Positions 19,990-32,762 of a DNA stretch of 64,000 nucleotides are shown piece by piece. The notes below the pieces were generated by a model. That model ran no database searches. It was given only the letters and a program-made list of their open reading frames with translations, and was not told where the DNA came from. Position 1 is the stretch's first letter, and the number at the start of each line of letters is the position of its first letter. The stretch covers positions 13,574,745-13,638,744 of the forward strand of contig CM075102.1 of NCBI GenBank assembly GCA_037576195.1, in the 5' to 3' direction. Source of the stretch: Phytoseiulus persimilis (lineage: Eukaryota; Arthropoda; Arachnida; Mesostigmata; Phytoseiidae). Position numbers and translations under genes: made by a program.

Positions 19990-22880
19990 GATTGAGGTCA
20001 GCTTCTTGATTCCATCGTGGGGGGGTTCGACAGGGTAGCAACTGACTCGAGCGGGGCCTCAGTCATCTAACTAAAGCCAGCGTGTCGTGCACAGAAAGCA
20101 CACCGTTTCTGACGGCGTACGCGGAGTCTAAAGTTCAGGGAAAATTCCACCAACGCTATTCCGAGCATGAGCTGTCTCTGCTCATCTAGCAGTTTTCTCG
20201 TTCATTATAATGCACTGCGCTGGCTGACCCGTCCCTTGTATGACCAGTAGCGTATGCAGCATGAGGCTCTACAAGCTGAAGCCTCTCGAATTTGAAATTC
20301 CATGAGGCTAGCCGGATGAAAGTTCGAATGACGAAGTTCGACTTGAATCCGTCCATTGTTTCCGAGAGCATCGAATTCGCGAACTCACAGCCATGATCTT
20401 GGCAGAGAGCATGAGTATTTCCTTGGATGTTAGCTTTGAGCGCGAGGGAGGTTCATTTATCACTCAAAATCTTGCACATCATTTTTGGCCTCGTTTTCCG
20501 CGCCGTTTCTGCTCCTCACTCTGGGAAATTCAAGTAGCAGCTGTGATTCAAAAGGATTTCCGCGCAACCTGGGTGTCCGCGATTCACATCCTGGTATCAT
20601 CCAAGTATGTCTTGCACATGTTCAGCGGAGTTTGAGATGGTCTTCCCAGTCATGTGTTCGATGTCTGCGGCCATGTTTGGGAGCTCGTGTGGAATCGTCC
20701 TGCCCATAGTTCAACCCTTTTCAAATTTTCTGTCCCACCCTGTTCCCCTGTCACAGCTTGCTAAACGAGGAGAGAAGTCATGGTTTTCGGCGGAAGAGGA
20801 GAGGAACCTCCGAAAGCGATCACGGCTAAATTCCGAACAAATTGAGTACGCAAACGATGGACCTGTGTCCTTCCTTGTGAGCCGCCCCACAACATGCCGT
20901 TGGTTCTACGTCGATCCGATCAATCCCGAAGGAGTTCATTCAGGACAAACAAACATTGAAACAGGCCCTGGATCGCACTACGACATTTATGAAGTGATCT
21001 ACATAGATTATCACCGACTGGTTTGTTAACGACTTTCAAGGTAGGAACATTCTCAAGTGATGTTCAATGGCTTTGGAACGATCCGGGCGAACCTGTCTCA
21101 ACCCCATTGTCATCTCGACATTGATATCGTATGACAGTTCTGCGCCCGTGAATCGCCGAGTATATTTCCATAGTTGACACGGCACCAATTTGAAATTTTC
21201 TCACGAGAACACTGTGAGAGCTGTGAGCACATCATCCAACTCTCCACCTCCACTGTGATCGTCGTTCGCTGATTTTGATCGGCTCGTCTTCTGTGTTCTT
21301 CATTCTTGCCGTTCTCTGAGTTATAGGATGCCCATAAAAAGCTTCCAAAATATTTTTCGAAGACTCGCAACGACACGAAGTGCACCATAGCTCGTCCGTA
21401 TGATCTGGAGTGGCGGTATGGATGTGAAGACGTACGATTGAGAGCGACGATTCCGGTCAAGACCTTGCAAGGCCAAGGGTTGCTCCGGTCGCACGCCTGC
21501 CACGGACGAGACCCAATATCGTTGGCAGGGCCTTCCCTTGACGAACTTCCCGTGATGCTCCGTCCGAAAAACTACCTGGATGGAAAGCATGTTCAGTTCC
21601 TGCCTGGAAACTGTTCCCACTCCAAAGAAGACGCGCCTGCGGGATGGTGTTGGATGGAAAGAATGAGTAAAACGGGAGGCTAACCACCTCCCCTGCCATG
21701 CTTCAAAAGTCGCGGAGTTCTCATTCAAACATGAGGACTCCTCAAAAATGTTTGCTGAAAAGTGAGAGCGCCAGATGTGTGATGGATGGGGGGTTTTGCA
21801 CCGCACCGCACCCGGTCACTGTGAATTGCGTGAGCAAGCAAGCTGCAACACTCGGAGAAACCTTGCTGCCTCACGCTATCAAGTATGCGGCTTGAGTTAG
21901 GTTTGGTGCTCGGAGAAGAATACAAGTATGTGAGTGAGGAAGGGTAGTCGGAAGTAAGCCTGTACTGACAAGAACCTTGGGCGCAGGATCAGTGTCACGG
22001 GCGGGTACGTTGAGTAGGATTGATACAGAGACAAGGAGATAATGAGTAATTTGCAATACACTTGGGAAAGTCATTCGACGTATCAGGGTTATGACCTGCT
22101 ACCTCGGAATTCGCTTGTACTTCTTGTAAATGAGAACTTTCGGAAAACACATCCGCATAAAAGGGGCTGGACCTTCCGCTCCTCTCTAATCGAATTTATA
22201 GCTCGGCTCGGAGTCGCGATGCAATGGAACCCCTGCAGATTGAGGAGAGGAAGTTTTTCTTCAACTTTATTCTAGCAGATAGCAGATTGAAGTTACAGCT
22301 GTCGCATAGATAGAATATATCACCAAAGGTTCGCGAAATATTTCACATGCTCTCTCATAGAAACGAAATCACTAGATTTCACGACGTAGAAAACGTTTTT
22401 AGAACTGTTGTGGTGTCTCTAAATAGTTCATATGGTCGGTAACAGTCAGTTTGGTGACTTCATTTTGAATGGACGTCACCTATTTGATTCACTTACTTCG
22501 ATGCTCGAATAATGCCAAACCACGAAGCCTCGAGACCAGTTGACTTGACTTGGAACTCGAGCTCAGCTGCTCAGATCCCCGACTCTCCAATGGCTCTCTT
22601 CGATCTATAAAAGCAAATCTTCGCTGGCCCATCCGCTTCCCCACCCAGCATGCTGTCGATCTGCTCTGCGACTGGTCGAAAGAATTCACGGAACATCGCA
22701 GTGAATAATTGTACAAGCATCACAGGTTTAGCGTTGCAACAAATAGCTGATTCCACTAACCACAGTAGACTTCAACGCAGCGGTGAACAAGGCCTTGTGG
22801 GGGTGAGGGTTCACGCGCTTGTGTCGTCTGAACGGAATACCATTTGTGGGTTAATAGAACCCTGTGAGCCTTCCCCGCTC
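19990..22880. other. 2.9-kb intergenic stretch
   Basis: No recognised gene. Open frames of 80-160 codons occur on both strands (for example plus 20607-21029 and minus 21321-21806), but none shows domain, codon or splice support that I trust. The region near 22260-22890 is probably the 3' UTR of the minus-strand CUB gene; a minus-strand AATAAA lies near 22272-22267. Confidence 0.45.
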
Positions 22881-22888
22881 TGTCGCCC

Positions 22889-25800
22889 CTAGTGGTCCCC
22901 GAGATCGTGGAACTGCTGATAACGAGAATCTCTCAGTCTTTGAACGAGCATCGGAATGCCTTTGTCCAGGCCGGCACCGAGCAGAATGAAGAAAGGCATG
23001 AAGAGCCAGAACGCGACTTTCCATCCACTGGAGGAGGTTGGAGCAGGGTCCGGCTGCGGAGTCGGAGGATGACCGTTGGTGCACTGCCACTCGTCAGAGC
23101 CGTCGCTGCAGTGGAGCTGCGAGTCGCAGCGCCAGGAAATGGGCATGCAGAGGCGGTCTCTGAGACACATGGTGTTCGTCTTGAAAGCGCAGGGTGACGC
23201 CAAGTAGCTCAGAGTGAGGTTCAGAGCGCCGGTGTAGACGACGATGAGTTTGTTTGACCTCGACGCGAACATGCCACCCTTCGTCAAGTTGGCGACAGGT
23301 GCAATGAGCGGACTCCTGAGGACCGAGTCGCCATCCCAGACGAGGAGATCGGACTCATTCAGAGAGGCGTTCTTCGGGATGGTCACCGTGAGATTCACAG
23401 AAATGCTCGCGTTCACGTCTGCGGGCTTCGGCAGATCGATGATGTACACGCAGCGGAGAGGGTTGCATTTGTCGCCGGTGATGATGGTTTGAGAGGTCTC
23501 TGTCAACGTTTGAGATGACGACGTCGGCGCGAGACTGATGCGGAAACCGTACCCTCCTCTGGGGTTTGTATCTGGGTGCGATGTTGCGTCAAAGTTCGTG
23601 TTTGCGAGTGAGCTCGCAGGAATCAGGACGTCTCCTGGTAGATCGGAGCCAGTGAACTCCTGAACGGTTCCCTTTTTGCCGATCGACAGCGTGTGCGACT
23701 TCAGAAGGTCCATGATGTGGAAGGTGGCGAAATAGCTGATTTTCTCGTCTGGTACGACTACGCTGTAGTTGAACGACCCACCTTGCGGGTAGATACCGGG
23801 GAAGAACGGTGAAGTCAGCGTGAAGTTGAGTCCTGAGGCAACGGTCATCCCCCAATTTGAATCAGTGGATTTCGTGACGTAGGACATCTCGAAGTCCTTT
23901 GAGTTGTAGCAGTCGAATTCGACCCAAGCCCCGTCCGAAACTGGCGAGGTGATCATGAAGGGATCTGCGGTGTTTTCGAAACCGATTTTACCCCCCTTGT
24001 AAGCGATCTTGCCCGTCGGGACGTTGTTCGGCAGGACCTTCATGAATATTCCCGTGGTTTCTTTGGGAACGTTCGGTTTGATGATCCAAGAGCATATTCC
24101 TTTGCAAGAGCCGATGAGACGCATCCCATCTTCCTGAGCAGCGGTGAAAGTCCTCATACAACCCGAGCCTTTCGGCACGCTCGTGAAAGGAACGCTAACG
24201 CCGGTTTTAGAGAAGCCCGTAGCGACAACCTGCAACTCAGAGCCAGGAGAACTCAGATCGAACAGCTGCTTGGTCGCGTCGAACGTAACGAGCTCTAGCG
24301 AGTCAGCGAGAACGACAATTTTTTGATTATCGTTCAGTTTTGTGAGTGCGGTGAAGCTGACGACGAGGGATTCGGCATCGCTGGTGGACAGAATGAACTT
24401 GCTGTCCTCCTGCATCAACATGCTCCCGTTGTTACTGAGATGGCCGCCGTTGCTGACCGCGTTCACGGTGAAACCGAATCCTTCTTTCGCGCCGTAGTCT
24501 TTCGAGTTTAGTGATACGACCAGATATCGTCCGGACGAAATGACGGGTGACACTTTTCGGTTCAGAGCTGTGATCTGGAGTAAGGGGTTCCCAGAGAAGT
24601 TTCCTGCGGACCACAGAGCTTGGAGTTAGTCCATGAAGGGAGTTTCGAGCAAACTCATCCAGAGAAGTCGGACGGCTCTAGATCGTTGCCCTAATATTCC
24701 ATGGGTTCGATTCTTCAATGTTTTCCGCCGGCTTTCCCATCGACAAATATCCGTGTTGCGTGAATTGATCACATACCTGCATCGACAACGGAAACGATAT
24801 CATCCACGTGCTGAAGATCGGGCTTTGTCACAGTCAGGGTGAGTTTCTGGCCCACCGGAGCCACGAGCAGCCAGGCACAAGTGAGTTCTTCCTCTTTTGC
24901 CAAACCGGGCGCATTCACGGTCACACCGGACGCGTCCACCTTGATCATCTGCTTGTTGCCGCAACTATTCGAGTCTGTGGATCATTCAGAGTTTATCGGT
25001 CGGGCATCAATCATTCGAAACCCCACTTCCTCACGAGCTCTTGAGTGAACAAACCCAGATAAGCGGAACCTCTTTCCGATGAAGACAACTCACCACTGAT
25101 GACCTGCTTGTTGAACGACACGCTTTGCTCAGGCTTGCTGAGATCAAGTTTCAAGTTGAAAACGGCATTCTTCGAAACAATCACGATGTGATCAGGACCC
25201 TTGTCGGTGAAAGGCCCAGCATACTCATCAGCACTCGTTCCGGTAAAATTGGCCGACGAAGCGTTTGCCAATGCGAAGCTCGTGATGTCCAAGGTTGATG
25301 CTTTGGTGAAGGTCCATTTGCACTCGACAGTCGCCGGGGCAGGAAGCGGCTGAATATTCGGCAGAGCGATTATTACCAGACCGCACTCACCGACTCCGGA
25401 GGTCATATTCCCCGGCAACAGGCTTCTCGAAACGAGATATTGCCACTCAGGAGGATGCGATGTCTTTCCGCACGGGAAAAACTCCCTCCTCCAAGCATCT
25501 CCCGAGGTCTCACCTTATTCGGCAGCAACGGTGAGACGAATTCCGGCAGATCGAATGTTCCGCCGCATCGCGGAACGACTTTCACGCTGATCGAGCTCCC
25601 TGTCTCGTACTTAGCCGTGATCCGGATCTTCTTCTGTCCGGTAACCATCCAGACGTCGGACTTCGGCGGCACTCCCCCATATATCAGCTGAAATTTTGAG
25701 GACATTGCCCTGAATGTAGGTCCAACGGCTTGAATCAAGATCGCTACGATCCCACTTGCTTGAAGATCACTCTCACCTTTTCCTCTTTTTCACCAACAGA

Positions 25801-28800
25801 GAAAACTTGAACGGCTTCTGGCGTCTTGAAGTTCGTGACGGAGTTGAAGTGCAGCGATAAGCCGCCATCGGTAGCGTCGCCGCCGTCGACAATGACACTG
25901 ACGTTGTCCCAACGGCCCTGGGGAGGAACGAAAGTCAGGCGAAACGTGCATATTCTCGAGAATGTCGCCGGCTAGGGCAATCAGGCGCTGAACATTCGCG
26001 ACCCTCAAAAACGAGGGCAGCACGATCGAGAATCAGGCATTGATCACGAGAGAGTTCCGCATTCCAACGCCGGAATCCTCAGCTGATCATAGCAGTCTAC
26101 CCGAGCGGGATCCCCGCTGGCCTCACTTTCCCAGCCGAGACTCCCGAGTTCGAAGTGGCGTACTTGTGGGGAAGGATTCAATCACACGATTTGTCCCCTG
26201 CCTTCCTCCTCGAGGGACGTTTGCTGTCTGGGACAGCTACGTGACTCTGATATCAGCGACTTGAGAGATTTACCTCGGGACTCATCTGTTGATGAGTATC
26301 AAATCAATGCTTTCTCGGAGAACCTGGCTGCTTCTCTGTTTTCTCCCATCTCTCATTGGACGGTCACCGTACTCTCAGCGAGATAGGCTGAGGATGAGTG
26401 AATGGATTTCGCGATGCTCTTAACTTTCTGTTCGAAATGAGCTTCCCATGGAGTATAATAAGGTGTCCGGAAACATAATCGGGCTCTTGCAGAACTTTCA
26501 TCGCCCGGTGGCATCGCGGATTAGCCAAATCCTCTCGAAATTCGACAACGACTTCTGCTAAACCTACCAGCATAAAAAGCTCATCAGAGAGGAGATATCC
26601 GGGTTTTGCACGTCACTGATGTATATCAGTGGAATCGACAGTCGATTATCCAGAATGCCTGATGATCAGGATTGACCTCCCCAACGCCCTGCGGGCTTTG
26701 ACGCTGGAACACTATTTCCACTCACCCCGTAGCCCGAAACCTTAGTCTTGGAGCCTCATAGGTCTAACATGAATCTTGCCGTCCGCAGAACTAGGAACCC
26801 GAGACCTTCCGCTTTGCTGGAAACTCGCAGAACTCGGGGAACATTCACTCGAGTCGTCATGAAAGTACGCATCCGACTCAACTCGGTTTCCCAGCTGAGA
26901 ACCGATCGAATGTTCTCGGTGCGATCGATGCGATTCAAGCGAATCTGAGATCGTTCTGGACATTCGATCAGATTCTCAAATCGGACTCCCACTAAGCGAC
27001 GTGGATTGCTCCCAGTTGGAAACGGTCGTGGGTCTACTCGGATCGAAATCGAGCCAGGGTCCGTCCTGTGACTCGATTGGCAGGATTCAGGGCGAAATTA
27101 ACAAAGGTGAGGTGGTCTCTCATGACCAGGGACGCTGTCCACACTTTTCCTCGCTCATTCCAAATGATCTGACTTCAAAGCAGTCAGAAATATTTCAGGA
27201 AATTCTCTCTCTGCGCAAGCGAGTTCGATTGCGTCCTCCAGCCTTCCGATCGGGGGCAAAATCCTGTCCAATCTCAGAACGTTACTGGAATTATGCGAGT
27301 TCCTTTCGGATGAATGTCAACAGATGCGGCTGGCACTATCTCAGTCCTCAATGGTCGCCGAGACTTTCGTGTCCATAACCACGGAAGCTGACTGTCTTTC
27401 CGGAGCATCGATGAAAAATTATTCCGATTGAGCAACGCTCCTTAATGAATGCACTGAAAATCAGCATTCCCTGTTTCGCCCGATCGAGGACCGAGCCATC
27501 CGTTCGAGATAGCGGTTTCCGTCCGCCGAACCGGGTGGACGGCTAATGTCAACTCCCTGCTGCTGCGGGGGGCACACGTTCCGGGAGTTTAGTTGATACG
27601 GGGCTCGACGGGAATCGATCGAGAAACAACAACTTTGTATGTTCCTTGACATAAATCGAAGTTTGCTAAGGCTCGTGTTTGGCGGCGTCCGCACCCGAAA
27701 AACTGATTTTCATGGGCGCATTGCCGATCCGATCCCGACCTCCGGTTGAGGCAGAGCATGGCGGAATTAAGTTCTTCGATGCCCAACTATGGCGTTGCGG
27801 GCCACAAGAGCTCTCCGAGGCCAGCGTAACGGAGGAATCGTGGGAGCGGCACTTCGTATCCAATGCTGTCTCGAGAGTCCACGTCTTGCCATTTCGCTAG
27901 CGAAATCAAGTCACCGTTAGGCCTGATTCTGGTCGATAAGTCATCGTGGCCGCGTCAAGACCTATCGCAGTAACCGACGGTTATATCAGCACCCTCTGAA
28001 CGCCAGTGAAATACAACAGGTGCACCAATCCAACTTACGGAAATATTGCGCTCGTTGAACTGCAAATGATTTCTGACATTTCTCTGCGCTGAACTACTGG
28101 AGAAGCTTATCGGGAGAATCGTTGAAAGCTCTACGAGTGACGTAAACCTGGACCGAAGCGAATGCTAACGTTAGCAGCAACGGTGTATTGAAGCGACAAT
28201 TCAGACGGAGACGCTGTCTCAGATGATACGCCCTCTTGAATGACTCATACCGGCATAACAGAGTGCGACATCTTCCGTCTCGAGAACGTTCGTCGACATT
28301 TCCGATAAGACTCATTCGGGTGCTGATGTTCACCAAGGCGCATGCCTGCTCTGTTACCAAGCATAGCCTGTCCAGCTAGCTCTAACTATGCGCTCGCAAT
28401 AAATTGTTCAAGGTGAACTCTTGTCTTATGTATTCACCCACTCTGACTCAGAGGAGAGAGCCGAAGACGTTAGATCGATCCGGATCTCTGACCCGCCTCA
28501 CGTTCAAGGTCAGCCGCGATTACACGTGTGTCAAGTACACCGAGTAAGACCTCACTCGCTTCAAAAAACGACGAGTGAGTCGACAATGACTTCCGGCGTT
28601 GCCAACGTGACGTGTGACTTTCTGCTCATGTTGATACAGCCACGCCAAAGAAACCTCCTTCCGAAACCTGACACTCCTATGAAACTCCTATGATCTTGAC
28701 TGGTTGCCTAGGAACGGTGTCCTACAACACGGAACAGTTCTTCAGGAGGACTCCAACCTCCTGTTTAAATACTCGATAATATGACGCTGAACGAAATTTC

Positions 28801-29128
28801 CAGCACGTTGGCACAGACTGAACGCACAGACAACGTTTCGCGCGAATCGATCATGCGCATTCTGAGTTTCTCAGCCCGGGTGAAACCTGTTAGCCACTGG
28901 TTCGGAATTACGCGCGCAGAATGCAACGATCCTTGATTAATAATCTCGCAAGATAGTTTATTGAAGCAATGGCGCGCAGAAACCAACCTGACAGTTTATG
29001 TAGACTTGCTGTGTAGCATTAATTTTGATCGGCTCCTTGTTCTCATCGCAATTCGCCTTAATCGTGTTCGAGTCTTTGGCCGAAGCCACTCCAAACGTTA
29101 AGAAGAGTAACCAAGCGTACTGCAGCAT
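22889..29128 (-). CDS. secreted/type I membrane protein with CUB domains and one LDLa repeat
   Basis: Exons 29128-28988, 26162-26127, 25971-25777, 25687-25514, 25349-25094, 24974-24777 and 24603-22889 join in phase to 904 residues. Exon 1 is a signal peptide (MLQYAWLLFLTFGVASA) plus a short lead. CUB-type stretches follow, for example CGGTFDLPEFVSPLLPNK then ECKWTF, and SPFFPGIYPQGGSFNYSVVV. Many NxS/T sites are present. Near the C-terminus is an LDL-receptor class A repeat ending CDSQLHCSDGSDEWQC, with the Asp/Glu calcium ligands, then a Pro/Ser linker. One membrane helix (VAFWLFMPFFILLGAGL) and a tail of about 25 residues close the protein. CUB-LDLa proteins act as extracellular binding or uptake receptors; the ligand is unknown. 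Exon 2 is only 36 nt and is the least certain. The 2.8-kb first intron holds nothing recognised. Confidence 0.9.
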
Positions 29129-29743
29129 CTCATGTGCGGGTTACGCCAAGGGTGGTGTTTAACGTCAGCGCACGGTACTCTAACTGGTGCTGTTGCTGCT
29201 TCTCTTCTGCCCTGTCTGACGTGCTACTTCGACAATAGGCCGGTCGCTGGCTCCCTGTCGGTGGCAGCGGCAGCGGGGTCGTCGTCGCACGGGCCAGAGC
29301 GGCAGCGCAGTCACCGCTACATTTGGTGGATTTCTGAGCGCGGCGAATTCGTAAATGGTTGACTGCAAAGCCTTCCTCAACAGGGACGATGTGGGAAAAG
29401 TGTGTAACTCCACTCTCCAGGCTTCTGCAATTGCTTGAACCGAGCTACCGTCGATGACTCGACCGTCAAAGGATTTTCCAAGGCCCGCTCGGAGGAGCAC
29501 GCCAGGAGTGTCAACAAGTCTTGGCGGCTGACTAGCGGGGGTGGTGAGAGACGCTCGACTGTTCACCGCCTGAGTTGTTGTTTTGTGGAGCTGCCGGTTG
29601 TTGATATAGAGATTCTTGAAGCGGCAGTGAAGCTCAATCGAGTGCCGCAAACTTGATGGTTCTGTGTTTTGTGACCTGAGCGTGCTTATCCTGTAGAGCG
29701 AAACTGCCTCCTCTCGGTGCCCCACCTGCCGTGACGGGCAGCA
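29128..29743. promoter_or_regulatory. divergent promoter region, CUB gene and SMARCD
   Basis: The CUB-LDLa gene starts at 29128 on the minus strand and the SMARCD reading frame starts by 29743 on the plus strand. The roughly 600 bases between must hold both promoters and the SMARCD 5' leader. No TATA box is obvious. Confidence 0.55.
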
Positions 29744-31254
29744 TGTCGGGTTACATGAATTCGCCTTCAAGGCCATATTCCCCTGGACCCGCTCAACCCG
29801 GCGGTCCACCGATGGGCTCACCGATCCGACCACAAATGATGCAAATGGGTGGACCTCCTCGACCGTATCCTGCCGGGAGCTACCCACCTGGTCAGGGTGC
29901 TTCGCCGAGACCGCAGGGTTACCCGCCACAACGGCCCATGGGACCGCCTCCGGTCGGCTACGGAAGACCCGTTGGCACCCCGAAACGGCCCGCAGATGCC
30001 AGAGGACCTCCGATGTCAAGACCAGGTGGGCCAAATCAGCAACCTCAGCAACAACCACCCAAGAAGAAGAAGAAGCTCGCCGACAAGATCCTCCCGCAAC
30101 GCGTTCGCGATCTCGTCCCCGAGTCTCAGGCTTACATGGATCTGCTGGCTTTCGAGCGGAAACTCGACTTCACTATTATGCGTAAGCGACTCGACATCCA
30201 AGAATCGTTGAAGCGACCGATGAAACAGAAAAGGAAACTCCGGATTTTCATCTCGAATACATTTTTCCCCGGGACAAGCTCAGTTGATACACCGGCTGAA
30301 GGTGTGCCTCCACCATCCGATGCCGTTCCCTCTTGGGAACTACGGGTCGAAGGACGTCTACTTGAAGACTCTAAAGAGGGAGCACCGAAAGGCCCAAAAC
30401 GAAAATTTTCTTCGTTCTTCAAATCCCTCGTGATCGAGCTTGACAAAGAGCTCTACGGGCCCGATAATCACCTCGTAGAGTGGCATCGTACGCCGACCAC
30501 GAATGAAACTGATGGCTTCCAAGTTAAAAGGCCTGGTGACCGGAACGTTCGTTGCACCATTCTCCTGCTCTTGGACTACCAGCCCCTCCAATTCAAACTC
30601 GATCCTCGTCTGGCGAGGCTGCTCGGAATTCATACCCAAACCCGTCCTGTCATTATTGCCGCACTATGGCAGTATGTAAGAACACACAATCTGCAGGACC
30701 CTCACGAACGCGAGTTCATTAATTGCGACAAATACTTGGAGCAAATCTTCCAGTGTCAACGAATGAAGTTCGCTGAGATCCCTCAACGACTCCATCAACT
30801 ACTCCATCCACCAGACCCGATCGTCATCAATCATTTGATAACAGTTGATGCGCAAGACACCAAGAAGACGGCTTGCTACGATATCGACGTCGAAATCGAC
30901 GATAGTCTCAAGAATCAGATGAATCAGTTCGTTCTTTCGACGTCGAACCAGCAGGAGATCCAGCAGCTGGAGCATAAGATCCACGAGACCGTGGAAACGA
31001 TCAACCAGCTGAAGACTCATAGAGAGTTTTTCCTCTCATTCGCGAAAGAGCCGCAATGCTTTGTGAACAAATGGTTGATTTCGCAGAGTCGAGACTTGAA
31101 AACGATGACCGACGTAGTTGGCAATCCCGAAGAAGAGCGTCGTGCAGACTTCTATCATCAACGGTGGGCCAGTGAAGCTGTTTGCAGATATTTTTACGGA
31201 AAAGTTCAACAGAAAAGAGCAGAGCTCGAACAGGCGCTTGGAATTCGTACTTGA
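29743..31254 (+). CDS. SMARC D (BAF60): SMARCD/BAF60 subunit of SWI/SNF chromatin remodelling complex
   Basis: BAF60 links transcription factors to the SWI/SNF (BAP) remodelling complex in the nucleus. The single large exon gives about 503 residues from the ATG at 29743. A Pro/Gly-rich N-terminus ends in a basic patch KKKKK. The family block [19 protein letters not shown] and then [14 protein letters not shown] follow. Next come [32 protein letters not shown] and [20 protein letters not shown]. The SWIB domain (about 30590-30810) contains [22 protein letters not shown]-terminal coiled coil ends QALGIRT. The frame is open upstream to an acceptor CCTGTAG just before 29697, so a 5' exon may add N-terminal residues. 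AATAAA lies at 31315-31320. Confidence 0.97.
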   Translation: MSGYMNSPSRPYSPGPAQPGGPPMGSPIRPQMMQMGGPPRPYPAGSYPPGQGASPRPQGYPPQRPMGPPPVGYGRPVGTPKRPADARGPPMSRPGGPNQQPQQQPPKKKKKLADKILPQRVRDLVPESQAYMDLLAFERKLDFTIMRKRLDIQESLKRPMKQKRKLRIFISNTFFPGTSSVDTPAEGVPPPSDAVPSWELRVEGRLLEDSKEGAPKGPKRKFSSFFKSLVIELDKELYGPDNHLVEWHRTPTTNETDGFQVKRPGDRNVRCTILLLLDYQPLQFKLDPRLARLLGIHTQTRPVIIAALWQYVRTHNLQDPHEREFINCDKYLEQIFQCQRMKFAEIPQRLHQLLHPPDPIVINHLITVDAQDTKKTACYDIDVEIDDSLKNQMNQFVLSTSNQQEIQQLEHKIHETVETINQLKTHREFFLSFAKEPQCFVNKWLISQSRDLKTMTDVVGNPEEERRADFYHQRWASEAVCRYFYGKVQQKRAELEQALGIRT

Positions 31255-31324
31255 TCCCTTCGGTGAAGAGTGAAACTCCAGGTATCGATGACTGGCGATT
31301 ATATAACGCATAATAATAAAATAT

Positions 31325-32760
31325 TATGGTATTTGCCTCGAATCAGGTTCCTTTCCAATCCCTCCTCCCGTTTACATAATTTGAACATCGATGTAATTTA
31401 CGCTCCCCCTGCTCGGAGAAAGAGCCCGCAATGATCAGGGAACAGAAACAGTCTCCGCAAAGCGCCTGAGAACACCACGCTGATCGGAATAGCACTCGTC
31501 ATAACGGCGTTCAGTGGAATAGAGATTCCTAGGAAGCCAGTTGCGGTTCTGAGGTTCCAACGAAATGTCAAAACGTCTGAACGGTGTACTTTCCCACCAT
31601 GTTCAATTCTTGCATCCTGAATGGAGCCTGAACTTGAGGCCATTCAGCATATCCGGTGACTAGCTTGAGAATCTATCCTTCGCAACTTTGTTCAACTTTT
31701 GTTGGTCTTCCCACTTTTCTCAGCAGTTGGTATTCAACGCTCTGCATGAAACATTTTTCAGGCGAAGAGATGACATTCTCTCATTGAATATGAAAAGAAA
31801 GCTACCGAAATGAATAGAGTCCTTGGAAGGCATCCTCTGATAGGGGCGAATCGAACCCCGCCCACCATCTGACCTTCCGCTCGAGACAGCGTGCGCGTGA
31901 CGATGCGAATTCGTGAGGGCGGTCCGCCCCGGCTGGCATCTTCCAGAAGGCGGCTGTTACGAGGGTCGATCTCTTACTATCGAGTGAAAGCAGTGGGGAT
32001 GTCCTCTCCGGACTCGAACGGGCGATGGTAGCAGATTTCTATAGAACTGACTGCAAGGCTGATCAGCTTTGCCGATTGTTTGAGCATGAATATTTGATAC
32101 TCATGCAGAGACGTTCCCAGTTGTCCGTGCAGTTCTTGCCTCTCTTGTGAGGACTGCGCCACTGACTGTAGCCTGGAGGGCCAAGCACTATTCATCAATC
32201 ACCTCCAATCAATTCATAGAGGTTTGGCTGACAAAGTTTGTGAGTGGAAGGGTAGCTCCATGATGCCTCGTTGTCGAGAGGGCTGAAAAATTCATCAACA
32301 CTATTATCGGTATGAAATCATCATGCTCAGGCTTCCGGGGTCATCCTGGAAATACGGGACAGTCCTGCTGATTATCGTCCGCTGAAACAAATGTCTGTCC
32401 TAGGGGGGGGCGAGCTCAGGAAAAAACTGTTGTTCAGCTCCGAGACTGTCGATTTCGGCTATATGAGATATCCATGGCGCTCGCGTACGAATAAAGGATG
32501 GTTAATGTCGAGTTCTCGAGATACAGTAACTTCTCGAGGTTAGGGATGGTCCCAAAGCTAATGAGCCCCTTCCACTGAGTTGAAATCGGGAGGCACTCTC
32601 GGGAATAGATCAAGACAGGCCTCTTTTCAGTGCTTCGTGAATCTTGTATCTCGATCGAGTTTTCTCTTTGTTGGTTAGACACCTTATACAACCGTCCCAG
32701 TGCCGCGGATGGATTCGTCCCAGTCAGCATGACAAGTACATCTCGTATTTTGTTGAAACG
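31325..32760. other. intergenic stretch between SMARCD and esterase
   Basis: Tail-to-tail spacer. Its right part is probably the 3' UTR of the minus-strand carboxylesterase. I recognise no gene. A tRNA-like TTCGATTC stretch at about 31843-31862 was examined and rejected. Confidence 0.5.
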
Positions 32761-32762
32761 TT

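Noticed and set aside
29180-30058. 292-codon minus-strand open frame
   Set aside because: It overlaps the SMARCD coding exon and its leader in antisense; the plus strand matches BAF60 throughout.
31840-31875. TTCGATTC within a GC-rich hairpin, resembling a tRNA T-arm on the minus strand
   Set aside because: The T-stem does not pair as five base pairs around a seven-base loop, and no matching acceptor stem, D-arm or anticodon arm was found.
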